From assembly GCF_002019645.1 (NCBI RefSeq), contig NZ_KV917374.1:5292369-5356368 (forward strand): a stretch of 64,000 bases of DNA, given 5' to 3'. This document shows positions 9,687-18,429 of this stretch, piece by piece (within the stretch, counting starts at the first letter, position 1; each line of letters begins with the position of its first letter). Source of the DNA: Litchfieldia alkalitelluris (GTDB lineage: Bacteria > Bacillota > Bacilli > Bacillales > Bacillaceae_L). Below the pieces are notes generated by a model, which did not search any database, was not told the origin of the DNA, and was given only the letters and a program-made list of their open reading frames with translations. The translations under genes and the position numbers were made by a program.

Positions 9687-10646
9687 TTATATTCTAACTT
9701 TCGGTAAAACAACATAATCCAATTCTTCACCATTTAACATTTTTTTAATATTAGAGATTGATACCTCACCGATTCTACCGATAGACTCATATGTCGCTCC
9801 ACCGATATGTGGTGTTGCAACAATGTTTTCTAATAGTGGTAAGTCATTAATAGGAGGCTCCATTTCAAATACATCTAATGCTGCTCCCATAATTTGTTTG
9901 TTCTTTAATGTATTAAATAAATCTTCTTCATTAATGAGTGACCCCCTTGAAACATTTATAATGTAGGCAGTTGGCTTCATCAAGCTCAAAGTACTTTTAT
10001 TAATTAGATGTCTATTCTTATCGTTTAACGATGTCGCGATTATAATATAGTCTGATTCCTGAAATAATTTTTCTTTCCCTACAAAAGTAACATTCAATCT
10101 TTCAGCGGCAATCTCATCTGGATAATTCGTATATACTATTGTCTCCATATCAAAACCTGTTGCACGTTTGGCAATCGCCTTAGCAATAGATCCAAATCCT
10201 ACAATTCCTAGTTTCTTTTGATAAATTTCATTTCCCATCGACAATTCCCAATATCCTGATTTGATTTCTTTATCTTTTTTAGGAATACTTCTTGCTACCG
10301 ATAGCATTAATCCGAAAGCATGATCGGCAGCCGACTGAGCATTCACTCCTGGTGCATTTGTGACAGGAATACCTTTAGAATAGGCGTATTCAACATCAAT
10401 ATTGTCGTACCCCGCTCCATATTTAAGGATATATTTTAGTCTCGGAGCAGCATCAATTACATCTTTATCAATTTTAACAACGGCCACAATAATAATATCT
10501 ACATCTTTCACTTCATTTTTTAATTCTTCCTTACTGATTCCATTATCAGTATATAAAATTCGTACTTCACCCATACTTTTGGCATCTTCTATCAGCTTTG
10601 GATTAGCTTGATAAAAAGCATCTCTTAGCATTAACAAAATCTTCAT
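9687..10646 (-). CDS. D-isomer-specific 2-hydroxyacid dehydrogenase
   Basis: The 319-residue enzyme has the two-domain formate/glycerate dehydrogenase fold. The NAD-binding Rossmann motif is GIVGFGSIAKAIAKR (about 147-161), and the catalytic set is Arg234 (NVSRGS), Glu263 in DVFEMEPP and His280 (TPHIGG). It lacks the ACT domain of SerA, which is encoded separately at 26155-27351. It starts one base after the stop codon of the aminotransferase gene, whose last codons contain its ribosome-binding site, so the two are translationally coupled. The pair may interconvert an amino acid, its 2-oxo acid and the D-2-hydroxy acid. The substrate cannot be told from sequence. Confidence 0.88.
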   Translation of the reverse strand: MKILLMLRDAFYQANPKLIEDAKSMGEVRILYTDNGISKEELKNEVKDVDIIIVAVVKIDKDVIDAAPRLKYILKYGAGYDNIDVEYAYSKGIPVTNAPGVNAQSAADHAFGLMLSVARSIPKKDKEIKSGYWELSMGNEIYQKKLGIVGFGSIAKAIAKRATGFDMETIVYTNYPDEIAAERLNVTFVGKEKLFQESDYIIIATSLNDKNRHLINKSTLSLMKPTAYIINVSRGSLINEEDLFNTLKNKQIMGAALDVFEMEPPINDLPLLENIVATPHIGGATYESIGRIGEVSISNIKKMLNGEELDYVVLPKVRI

Positions 10647-10647
10647 T

Positions 10648-11853
10648 TTAGACCTCCAAAATAGAATTTCCTTTTACTCTAAGTTGCTTTAGCGCTAAAT
10701 CTAATCGATCCATCGCTTGATTAATTTGCTCATAATCGGTTGAATAAGCCATCCTGATATAACCTTCTCCATACTGACCAAATGCCGAACCAGGAACACA
10801 GGCAATCTGAGCTTCTCTAAGTAAAAAAGTAGCTAACTCTTTTGACGACATTCCGACTTCTTTAAATGAAGGAAATACATAAAAAGCTCCTTCCGGGACC
10901 ACACAACTAACATTCTCCATTTCTAATAGTCTATTAATTAATAGTTGACGCCTGTTGTCAAACTCCTTTACCATTTCATAAACAGGTTCCTGAGAACCAA
11001 TATATGCCGCAACAGCTCCATATTGCGCAAAGGAAGTCGCACTTGATGTATTATATTGGTGAACCTTCAAAATAGGCTGAATCAACTCTTCAGGACCTGC
11101 TGCATACCCCAATCTCCACCCATCCATTGCGTACGCCTTCGAAAAACCGTTAATGATAACAGTCCTTTCAAACATCCCTGGTAAACTAGCAATACTCACA
11201 TGTTTCACTTCTCCATAAATTAGTTTTTCATATATTTCATCTGAAAGAACAAGTAAATTAGCTTCAATCGCTATTTCAGCGATTTCTTTTAATATTTTTT
11301 CTGGTAAAACAGATCCCGTGGGGTTGTGTGGGGAGTTTAAGATAATCATTTTTGTACGTTGATTTAATTTGTCTCTTACATCATTTGGACGAAGAATGAA
11401 TCCTTCTGTTTCATGAAGTGGGATAGATACAGGTATACCTCCAGCCAGTTCAACAATGTATTGATATTCAAGCCATGCAGGGTCAGGAATTAACACCTCA
11501 TCACCTGGATTAATGAAAGCAAAAATTGCACCTACTATCGCCTCTTTACAGCCAACAGATACAACAACCCCCTTATTCGGGTCAACAGTTACATTGTTTT
11601 CTAATTTCAATTTTTCTGCAATCACCTCTCTTAATTCAGGAATTCCCTGATTGGCTGTATAATGAACAAAACCCTTTTGTAATGCATCATTAGCAGCGGC
11701 TTTTATATGTAAAGGAGTATCAAAATCCGGTCTTCCAATTTCCATATGTGTGAGCTTTATACCACGCTTCTCCATTTCATTTGCTTCATTAAAAATTTCT
11801 CGAATACTGGAAAACGGGATTTTCGAAAGACGGGTTGCAGTGGATATAGTCAA
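10648..11853 (-). CDS. Class I/II PLP-dependent aminotransferase
   Basis: The 401-residue protein has fold-type I aminotransferase motifs: NSPHNPTGS, LSDEIYEKL and the PLP lysine in NGFSKAYAMDGWRLGY (K239), with the substrate-carboxylate Arg near the C terminus (YIRMAYS). The TTG at 11853 is preferred because GGAGG lies 7 bases upstream. A further ATG at 11874 has no such site. It is the first gene of a two-gene operon with the D-2-hydroxyacid dehydrogenase. The family resembles the aspartate/aromatic aminotransferase group (AspB/PatA-like), but specificity is not resolvable here. Confidence 0.88.
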   Translation of the reverse strand: MTISTATRLSKIPFSSIREIFNEANEMEKRGIKLTHMEIGRPDFDTPLHIKAAANDALQKGFVHYTANQGIPELREVIAEKLKLENNVTVDPNKGVVVSVGCKEAIVGAIFAFINPGDEVLIPDPAWLEYQYIVELAGGIPVSIPLHETEGFILRPNDVRDKLNQRTKMIILNSPHNPTGSVLPEKILKEIAEIAIEANLLVLSDEIYEKLIYGEVKHVSIASLPGMFERTVIINGFSKAYAMDGWRLGYAAGPEELIQPILKVHQYNTSSATSFAQYGAVAAYIGSQEPVYEMVKEFDNRRQLLINRLLEMENVSCVVPEGAFYVFPSFKEVGMSSKELATFLLREAQIACVPGSAFGQYGEGYIRMAYSTDYEQINQAMDRLDLALKQLRVKGNSILEV

Positions 11854-11884
11854 TTTAATTCCTCCAGATAACATATTTGATTAA

Positions 11885-12059
11885 TGTTTTTATGTTACAT
11901 TTTGTTACACGTTTTTTTAAGGAGCTGAATTTTCATAAGCCAAAAACATATAAAGAGGATTACAGGGTAGTAGGTTTTAGTTGTTTTAAATTTAATCACA
12001 TTTTATGTAACATATTATAACACGAAAAGACACTTGTAAATGATAATTTTCTGACTAAT
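11885..12059 (-). promoter_or_regulatory. Candidate operator region of the aminotransferase operon
   Basis: Two TGTTACA-type motifs in opposite orientation (around 11892-11910 and 12003-12023) flank about 90 bp of AT-rich DNA upstream of the operon. At 12045-12059 lies AATTTTCTGACTAAT, which matches the CodY box at 12 of 15 positions. Both are suggestive only. The stretch 11854-12226 holds no gene. Confidence 0.35.
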
Positions 12060-12082
12060 GAGAAAACAAAGGTATTATTAAC

Positions 12083-12120
12083 AAAAAAAGCTATCTCCCG
12101 AAATAGAGAGATAACTTTTT
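12083..12120 (-). terminator. Terminator of the 791-residue protein gene
   Basis: The stem AAG-TATCTC / GAGATA-CTTTTT has an AAATA-containing loop and a T run on the minus strand. It lies about 110 bases past the stop codon at 12227. Confidence 0.75.
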
Positions 12121-12226
12121 ATCAATTAATATGAAGTACTTTCTTTGAATTCAATTATCCATTTCTGTACTTTTCAATTTTAGTTTTAGGACAAGAGCGC
12201 CAATCTTACGAAAAATTATTCAAACT

Positions 12227-14602
12227 CTAATGATCGCGATTCACCATATAATTTAGTAAATGTTTTAAAAAGGTTGTATCACGAGGAATCTCTCCTAACA
12301 CTTCAGTTCCAATACAATAATGCTCCCACATTGCTTTTCTAGCAGCTTCTCGGCCTAAGACTGAGACAAATGTTGAATTGTTGTTATCAGCATCTATTCC
12401 AGCTGATTTTCCAAGGATGTCTGTATTACCTTCTACATCTAGAAGATCGTCCTTAATTTGAAAAGCAATGCCTGCATGTTTCGCATATTTTTTCAGTGCT
12501 TTCACTTCGGCATTCTTTGCCTTAGCCAGAATCGCCGGCATGACAAGAGAAGCTTCAAAGGCTTTTCCGGTTTTATAGAAACTTAGGATATTCAATTGTT
12601 CCAAAGTTAATGGTTTCCCTTTTGAATTCAGATCCATCGCCTGTCCATTGCACATATCCTCTGTTAACCTAGCAGAGTATTGAATTAATGAAAGCACCGT
12701 TTTTGCATCAAACTGATCAAGAGTAGTTTGTTCCTCAATTGCCTTTTGAGTTAAAAAAAGGCCAGTTAATTCTGCAATCGCAGCATTATATACTTGATGT
12801 AAAGTTGCCCGTCCTCTTCGAGTGGACGCATTATCCTGAGCTGGCAAATCATCAAAAATCAGTGAAGCTGTATGCATATATTCTAGGGATTTTAACAGTG
12901 GTAGAATGGCTGATTTCGTTAATCCATATTGGTATATGCCCATAACCCAGGTTACAATAGGTCTCAGTCGCTTTCCATCTGCTTCAAGACTAAAATTTGC
13001 TGCCTCAACAATAGACTCACTCATCAAAGGTGATGTTTCTTTCTTAGAAATTGGAAGGATCGCATTAATCTCATTGCGAATCGTTTTAATCGTATTTAAG
13101 AAGTCTTCCCGCTCTTTTCGTTCATTTCTTAGGTTGGATATCATATGATCTCGAAGGAGCTTATCAAAGAAATCCACGTCATCTGCTTTTCTCACCATTC
13201 TTTGAATAAGGCTATTAAAGTCAGGATGACCTGAAGCAAACAGATCCATTACTTCTTGGTACTTTTCAAGACCCATTTTTTCTTTATACCGCTTTAATCC
13301 ATTTATTGCTCGATTTAAGATGATATCACTTGTTTTTGGATCAGACTTATACACATTATGAATTAAATTAGAAATAACCGTCCAATACAGTTCAAAGGGA
13401 TTAATAAGGTCTGAGCGCTGTTTATGATATTTCAAATAATACGTATAAGGTGTGACCGCACCATTCCTTAAATCCTCATACATATCGGCAAAATCATCTG
13501 CTAGTTGGTTGTAAATACCATATAAGAAAGTCCGCTCATCAAACCCCTCATCCTCAGGTACACTTATAACCGACCGAGCAATTAATCGTGAAAAGGCGGA
13601 TTTTAAAATAACCGATACATATAGTTCCTCATTAGTATAGGTTGAAATATATAACTCTTTCTCTCGGTCAACTTCCTGTGAGTGAAAGAACACATATGAT
13701 TGCTCAAAAAACATTGTAATCGTTTCTTCTTGCTGATGTTCCTTAATGTACTCAAACGCTTCTTTTAACTCTGAATGAATAAAGGTAATTAAATCCTTAT
13801 TCTTTCCTGTCCATTTACCCAAAGTTGGAACATTACCTGTAATAAGTGCCGTCCGAATCATACTTGCATACTGCTTACTTTCTTCCAGAGATAAAATGTT
13901 AGCATCCAACAAATCATCGATAAAGGGGTAAGTAAGACCATAGGAATAGCCTAATCGTATGGCTTCATCCAGTCTCCGTCTACGTTCATTAGGCGATACG
14001 TTGTCACCCATTTCTTCGATAACGTGCATGAGTACCCCGGCTATAATTTTCATCAGCTTTCTTTGTGCATTCTCAGCATCCATTCCATCTGGGATATTAT
14101 CTGAAACCGTCTTTATTTTATTTAACACCCAAATCATGGCCGATTCGATGTTTTCCTTCTGAGCTTTCCTGTATAACCCAGCCATAGTAAATGGTTCATC
14201 CCTGGTAGTAGTGGAGTGTAATAATTGAGTTTTTAAATTCTCAACGGTATTTCGGATTTTCACCTGCGTATCAGCTGAGTCCAATGTTTTTCCTAAATCT
14301 CGTAAAAAAAGATAAGAAATGCTTCGATCCAAGTAATCATCTAGTTTACCTGTATATTTGAGATACTGAATATAGTTGTGGTAATCCTTTTGACTGGGTT
14401 TTTTCTTTATGCGTGAAAACATGGAGAGAAATGTTGGATGGTGAATATGCTTTTGTTTCCATGATTGAAAATCCTCCGTTAAGATAGGGACATATGCCTT
14501 TTCCTTAACTTGTTCATTAAGTAGTGTGAAATACTGAGCGGCTTTCCTCTCAGCTATGTGATAGCATTCATCGGCGGCGGTACTTCTTAACTCTGCATTC
14601 AT
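12227..14602 (-). CDS. Two-domain isoprenoid synthase-like protein (polyprenyl synthetase fusion)
   Basis: The 791-residue protein has a C-terminal half (about 500-790) that is a complete trans-polyprenyl diphosphate synthase. It carries GKRLRP at 543-548, a first Asp-rich motif DDLPAQD at 584-590, RRGRAT at 595-600, GQAMDL near 653-658 and a second Asp-rich motif QIKDDLLD at 715-722. The N-terminal half (about 1-480) is all-helical and unusual. It has its own DDLLD at 229-233 and, 135 residues later, ADDFADMYED at 368-377. That spacing is expected for the two metal-binding motifs of a class I isoprenoid synthase fold. The protein may therefore make a prenyl diphosphate and use it in the same polypeptide. 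No terpene or quinone genes are adjacent. It is monocistronic, with AGAGGTAA upstream of the start and its own terminator. That the C-terminal domain is a prenyltransferase is firm; the N-terminal assignment is inferred from motifs. Confidence 0.8.
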   Translation of the reverse strand: MNAELRSTAADECYHIAERKAAQYFTLLNEQVKEKAYVPILTEDFQSWKQKHIHHPTFLSMFSRIKKKPSQKDYHNYIQYLKYTGKLDDYLDRSISYLFLRDLGKTLDSADTQVKIRNTVENLKTQLLHSTTTRDEPFTMAGLYRKAQKENIESAMIWVLNKIKTVSDNIPDGMDAENAQRKLMKIIAGVLMHVIEEMGDNVSPNERRRRLDEAIRLGYSYGLTYPFIDDLLDANILSLEESKQYASMIRTALITGNVPTLGKWTGKNKDLITFIHSELKEAFEYIKEHQQEETITMFFEQSYVFFHSQEVDREKELYISTYTNEELYVSVILKSAFSRLIARSVISVPEDEGFDERTFLYGIYNQLADDFADMYEDLRNGAVTPYTYYLKYHKQRSDLINPFELYWTVISNLIHNVYKSDPKTSDIILNRAINGLKRYKEKMGLEKYQEVMDLFASGHPDFNSLIQRMVRKADDVDFFDKLLRDHMISNLRNERKEREDFLNTIKTIRNEINAILPISKKETSPLMSESIVEAANFSLEADGKRLRPIVTWVMGIYQYGLTKSAILPLLKSLEYMHTASLIFDDLPAQDNASTRRGRATLHQVYNAAIAELTGLFLTQKAIEEQTTLDQFDAKTVLSLIQYSARLTEDMCNGQAMDLNSKGKPLTLEQLNILSFYKTGKAFEASLVMPAILAKAKNAEVKALKKYAKHAGIAFQIKDDLLDVEGNTDILGKSAGIDADNNNSTFVSVLGREAARKAMWEHYCIGTEVLGEIPRDTTFLKHLLNYMVNRDH

Positions 14603-14769
14603 AAGATAGATTACCTCTTTTTAACTCTTTTTTAAGTCTAATAGATATATTATACTATTCCACATTTTATTAATCTATAAGACTATACATTCCTAAAAGA
14701 AGTCGTAGGCGATTGAAAAATCTCTTCTCATTATTTTTTTGAAGTTACCCTGAAAATAATTGGGATGGA

Positions 14770-14907
14770 GAGTTCCATTCGCTGCGATCCACTCGCGGGA
14801 TACCGCGGGGCGGTTCGTGGGCCTCCTCGTCGCTTTTGGCTCCTGCGGGGTCTCACGCTGACCGCATATCCCACAGGAGTCGAGTGGCTCTTCGCTCATT
14901 CCACACT
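14770..14907 (-). repeat. Dispersed structured repeat A, copy 3
   Basis: Full-length copy on the minus strand. The outer stem here is CCACTCG/CGAGTGG, changed on both sides relative to copies 1 and 2. The inner stem is CTCCTGTGGG/CCCCGCAGGAG with one wobble. It lies in the 510-bp gap between the 791-residue protein gene and tagH, which holds no supported gene. Confidence 0.85.
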
Positions 14908-15048
14908 ATGGAAAGACATTTTTCATACTTAATGGTGGGAGTGAATTCAGCATGCAGTCACATTGAATATGGTCATGTTCATGTGATGAACGAAATTAAC
15001 ATGGAGCATTTCAAAAAGGCTTATTGGAAGAATACATATTTACAAAAC

Positions 15049-15083
15049 AAAAACACTTAGATTTACATTATCCAAGTGTTTTT
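15049..15083 (-). terminator. Terminator of tagGH
   Basis: The stem AAACACTT-GA / TC-AAGTGTTT has T-rich sequence after it on the minus strand. It lies about 30 bases past the tagH stop. Confidence 0.75.
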
Positions 15084-15113
15084 CCTATAAAAAAAGCTCC
15101 GATTTTTTTATAT

Positions 15114-15917
15114 TCACTTTGCTGTTGCTAAACCACTTTGCTTCTTCATTACTTCTTCGCGGAATTTTTTCTGTTCCTCGGCAGACATTGCTTTATGGTG
15201 CTTCAGAAATTTTTCATATTCAGGGATAATTTCTTCTACCGGGCCATAGTCTTTTATTTCACCATACTCAAGCCAAATCGCTTTTTGACAGAATTCTTTA
15301 ATTTGCCCCATTGAATGGCTAACGAAGAAAATGGTTTTACCTTTTTCTCTAAACTCAAACATTTTATTTTTGGACTTTTGTGCAAATACTTGATCTCCTA
15401 CAGAAAGTGCCTCATCTATAATTAGAATATCAGGATTAACGGTAACTGAAATTGCATAACCAAGACGTGACCTCATCCCGCTAGAGTACTTTTTAACAGG
15501 TTGATCAATAAATTTACCAATATCAGCAAACTCAATGATATCAGCTTCCATCTCCTTAATTCCTCTCTTTTTAAACCCAAGCATCAAGCACTTTAATTCA
15601 ATATTTTCCCTACCAGTTAATTGATTATTAAGACCAGATGAGATGGCGATAATAGATGTTTGTCCAATGGTCTCCACTGTACCAGATGTTGGAGGAATTA
15701 CGCCTCCAATAATATTTGAAAGTGTAGATTTTCCTGATCCATTCACACCAACAAGTCCGATTACGTCGCCTTTTCTTGCAGTAAACGATATATCTTGAAG
15801 AGCATAAAAATCCTCCCCATATCCTCCTGGTAAAATTACATCCAATAGCTTTTCTTTTGATGATTTATGCATCTTATATTTCTTATAGACATTTTTAACG
15901 ATAACCGTTTCACTCAT
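15114..15917 (-). CDS. tagH: Teichoic acid ABC exporter, ATP-binding subunit TagH
   Basis: The 267-residue ATPase has Walker A GVNGSGKST (57-65), signature SSGMR (145-149) and Walker B DILIIDEALSVGD (163-175). Its length and the conserved IGGVIPPTSG and GLNNQLTGREN stretches match TagH/RfbE-type polysaccharide exporters. It lacks the long C-terminal extension of B. subtilis TagH. With TagG it moves completed wall teichoic acid across the membrane. The ATG at 15917 is favoured over a TTG at 15932 because GGATGG lies 7 bases upstream. The tagG stop codon lies only 16 bases before it, so the pair is one operon. Confidence 0.92.
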   Translation of the reverse strand: MSETVIVKNVYKKYKMHKSSKEKLLDVILPGGYGEDFYALQDISFTARKGDVIGLVGVNGSGKSTLSNIIGGVIPPTSGTVETIGQTSIIAISSGLNNQLTGRENIELKCLMLGFKKRGIKEMEADIIEFADIGKFIDQPVKKYSSGMRSRLGYAISVTVNPDILIIDEALSVGDQVFAQKSKNKMFEFREKGKTIFFVSHSMGQIKEFCQKAIWLEYGEIKDYGPVEEIIPEYEKFLKHHKAMSAEEQKKFREEVMKKQSGLATAK

Positions 15918-15932
15918 GTGCTCACCATCCAA

Positions 15933-16763
15933 TCATAAATAATCAACAAAACGGTTTCTAAACTTCAAATGCAAAGTTGAACCAAGTAAAAATAAAAATA
16001 ACATCATTACCCAAAAATAAAGGGTATATTCTGCGTGTTCAACAAAATACCAGTTTGTCCCTAACAATGAGGCTCTATATCCTTCTACAAGATAATAAAG
16101 GGGATTCAACTTTAATAAGATTGTTAAATTCATACCATTAAGTTCTAATTTTTCAGTATGCCAAATAAGCGGAGTTAAATATAAAAGCAATCTTAAAACA
16201 GAGTGTATGATTTGTTGCACATCACGGATAATTGTAGAAATAGTTGATGTAATAAGTGCAAGAGCAAACAAAAAGATTAACGTTGACACCATGAAATAAG
16301 GTAACTGGATATAATAAATGGAAATCTTAAATTGAGTAAACTGCAAGTAAAGCATCACAACCCCTATTAGCATTAAATGCGTATAGAAATTGGCCATAAT
16401 AACAAATGACGGAATCGCACTCATCGGAAAACTCATTTTAGCAATTAAATTAAGTCTTGAATAAATTGATTTTGACGACTTTGAAATGGCTGGATTAACA
16501 AAAAACCAAACAACCATCCCCGTTACCATCCATGTGAAAAAAGGAACATCTACACCGTTTTCCATCGTTATATTTCGACCACCGCGCACTCCAACTCCGA
16601 ACACCAACCAATAAATTGAAAGTTGAATAATCGGGTTTAGGATTTCCCAAAGTCGGCCCAAGTAATTATTCGTATTGGCACTTTTCATCTCAAAAGCGGA
16701 GAGTCTAAGGATTAGATAAAAGGAACTAATTTGCTCCCTTATAATTGTAACCATTGACTTCAT
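15933..16763 (-). CDS. tagG: Teichoic acid ABC exporter, permease TagG
   Basis: The 276-residue protein has six hydrophobic segments in the ABC-2 export permease arrangement. It includes the GRLWEILNPIIQ motif near the N terminus and NPLYYLVEGYR before the last helices. It is the membrane partner of TagH and is encoded immediately upstream of it. GGAAGG precedes the ATG. The genes share the teichoic acid neighbourhood with tagD and tagF but are separated from them by about 1 kb of dispersed repeats. Confidence 0.92.
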   Translation of the reverse strand: MKSMVTIIREQISSFYLILRLSAFEMKSANTNNYLGRLWEILNPIIQLSIYWLVFGVGVRGGRNITMENGVDVPFFTWMVTGMVVWFFVNPAISKSSKSIYSRLNLIAKMSFPMSAIPSFVIMANFYTHLMLIGVVMLYLQFTQFKISIYYIQLPYFMVSTLIFLFALALITSTISTIIRDVQQIIHSVLRLLLYLTPLIWHTEKLELNGMNLTILLKLNPLYYLVEGYRASLLGTNWYFVEHAEYTLYFWVMMLFLFLLGSTLHLKFRNRFVDYL

Positions 16764-16959
16764 AATAAAAGATTGTCCTTCCTATAAACATAAATTCCTC
16801 TATCATTATTCATTATGACCAAAAATAAACTTTATAAAAATAAAGCCTCAAGATTTATGCATCTTATGAATAAAACACAATGCAGTTTTCCTGAAATTGA
16901 TACTATAAAAAACTAGTTAGGAAATTCTAACTAGTTCAGTGGGGAGTAAAAATAAAGGC

Positions 16960-17088
16960 GTGGAATGAGCGGAGAGCCATTCGACTCCTGCGGGATATGC
17001 GGTCAGCGTGAGACCCCGCAGGAGCCAAAAAGCGACGAGGAGGCTCACGAACCGCCCCGCGGAAAGCGAGTGGATCGCAGCGAATACA
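16960..17088 (+). repeat. Dispersed structured repeat A, copy 4
   Basis: First member of the block 16960-17760, which reads A-C-A-C-B-C-A-C in the gap between tagG and tagD. The outer stem is CCATTCG/CGAGTGG with one T-G wobble. The cross-pair is GCGGT/ACCGC. No gene is present from 16764 to 17794. Confidence 0.85.
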
Positions 17089-17178
17089 ACTCACTAACCT
17101 TGGTTATTTTCAAGGTAGACATCTATGCTAAATAAGTATTTCGCACCATGGTGTATGAAAAAATGTTTCCTCCTCAAT

Positions 17179-17312
17179 GTGGAATGAGCGGAGAGCCACT
17201 TGACTCCTGCGGGATCCAGTGGTCTCGTGAGACCCCGCAGGAGCTGAGCCCTTGGCGACGAGGAGGCTCACGGACCACCCCGCGGTAAGCAAGTGGATCG
17301 CAGCTCATGGAA
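17179..17312 (+). repeat. Dispersed structured repeat A, copy 5
   Basis: The outer stem is CCACTTG/CAAGTGG. The loop motif is GTGGT and its downstream partner ACCAC, a matched change from the GCGGT/ACCGC of copies 1-4. Confidence 0.85.
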
Positions 17313-17397
17313 CTCCACTACCTAGGTTGTTTTCAGGGTAGACATCTATGCAATTAAAATTAGCACCATGGAGTATGAAAAATTATACTTAGCTTAG

Positions 17398-17522
17398 TGT
17401 CTAGCTCCAGGCGCTATCGGCTCTCAGGTCTAAGTCACTCCGGCAAGAAGGTTAAAAAGCAACCTTCCAGCCGGCTTGCCTTATGCCTGTCGCCGATGAA
17501 CGAGCGCCTTCCGCTTTTCTTT
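17398..17522 (+). repeat. Dispersed structured repeat B, copy 3
   Basis: The base stem GGCGCT-ATCGGC/GCCGAT-AGCGCC is intact. The tip is AAGAAGGTT/AACCTTCCAG. C linkers lie on both sides. Confidence 0.8.
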
Positions 17523-17591
17523 TTTCAGGGTAGACTTTCATGCTAAATAAGTATTTCGCACCATGGTATATGAAAAAATGTTTCCTCTCAG

Positions 17592-17725
17592 TGTGGAATG
17601 AGCGGAGAGCCACTTGACTCCTGCGGGATCTAGTGGTCTCGTGAGACCCCACAGGAGCTGAGCCCCTGGCGACGAGGAGGCTCACGGACCACCCCGCGGA
17701 AAGCAAGTGGATCGCAGCTCATGGA
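17592..17725 (+). repeat. Dispersed structured repeat A, copy 6
   Basis: Close sister of copy 5. The outer stem is CCACTTG/CAAGTGG with GTGGT/ACCAC. A partial C linker follows, up to about 17760. Confidence 0.85.
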
Positions 17726-17794
17726 ACTCCACAACCAAAGTTATTTTCAGGTTCATGCTAATTGAAAGTGAAAAACAAAAAAATGGCTAGTTCC

Positions 17795-18193
17795 CTAACC
17801 ATTCTCTACAATCTTCAAGTCCTTTTTAATTTTCGATGTAGAAATCCCAATCGTTCTCGGCAAATAAATCACTTCACAATATTCTTTAAGGAAGTCAAAC
17901 CGACCTTCCCAATCATTTCCCATCACAAATACATCAACTTCATGTTTAATAACATCTTTAACTTTTTGATCCCAGGTGTTTTCAGGAATTACCTCATCAA
18001 CAAAGCTAATCGACTCTAAAATCATTTTTCTATTATCAAAGCTATGATAGGCTTGTTTATTTTTTCCATCATTAAATTCATCCGTAGAAAGGCCGACGAT
18101 TAAGTAATCCCCCAACGCTTTCGCACGTTTTAATAAATTCACGTGCCCGAAATGGAGTAAATCAAAAGTACCATAAGTTAATACTTTTTTCAT
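17795..18193 (-). CDS. tagD: Glycerol-3-phosphate cytidylyltransferase TagD
   Basis: The 132-residue enzyme has the nucleotidyltransferase motif HFGH (residues 14-17), the GLSTDEFN stretch and the RTIGISTSKIK motif near the C terminus. It makes CDP-glycerol from CTP and sn-glycerol 3-phosphate, the precursor of poly(glycerol-phosphate) wall teichoic acid. Its length matches the family. AAAGGAGG precedes the ATG. It is divergent from tagF across a 236-bp gap, so one intergenic region controls precursor supply and polymerisation. Confidence 0.95.
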   Translation of the reverse strand: MKKVLTYGTFDLLHFGHVNLLKRAKALGDYLIVGLSTDEFNDGKNKQAYHSFDNRKMILESISFVDEVIPENTWDQKVKDVIKHEVDVFVMGNDWEGRFDFLKEYCEVIYLPRTIGISTSKIKKDLKIVENG

Positions 18194-18429
18194 TCAAATG
18201 TCCTCCTTTAAAATCGAAAAAGGTTCCTTTTATCATTATAGAGGTGGATATCAAATTTATGCCATAATGTCAAAAATTGACTTATCTACACTAAAATTAG
18301 TACGAGTGGTGAAAGCGCGTTTGATATACACATGATTTATCCACTGAAAATGTTGGTTTTGTGTATAGATTTATATCACAGGTAAATACTAGGAGGTATG
18401 AAATTTTTTTATAATAGGGGAAGAATACA
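18194..18429. promoter_or_regulatory. Divergent tagD/tagF control region
   Basis: The region carries promoters for both genes. It is AT-rich, with a stretch of TTGATATACACATG-like sequence near 18320-18335 and AGGAGG at 18391-18396. I could not settle individual promoter boxes. Confidence 0.4.

Noticed and set aside
14693-15060. Short frames on both strands around repeat A copy 3
   Set aside because: They read through the structured repeat; the same frames appear at other repeat A copies and do not continue as conserved proteins.
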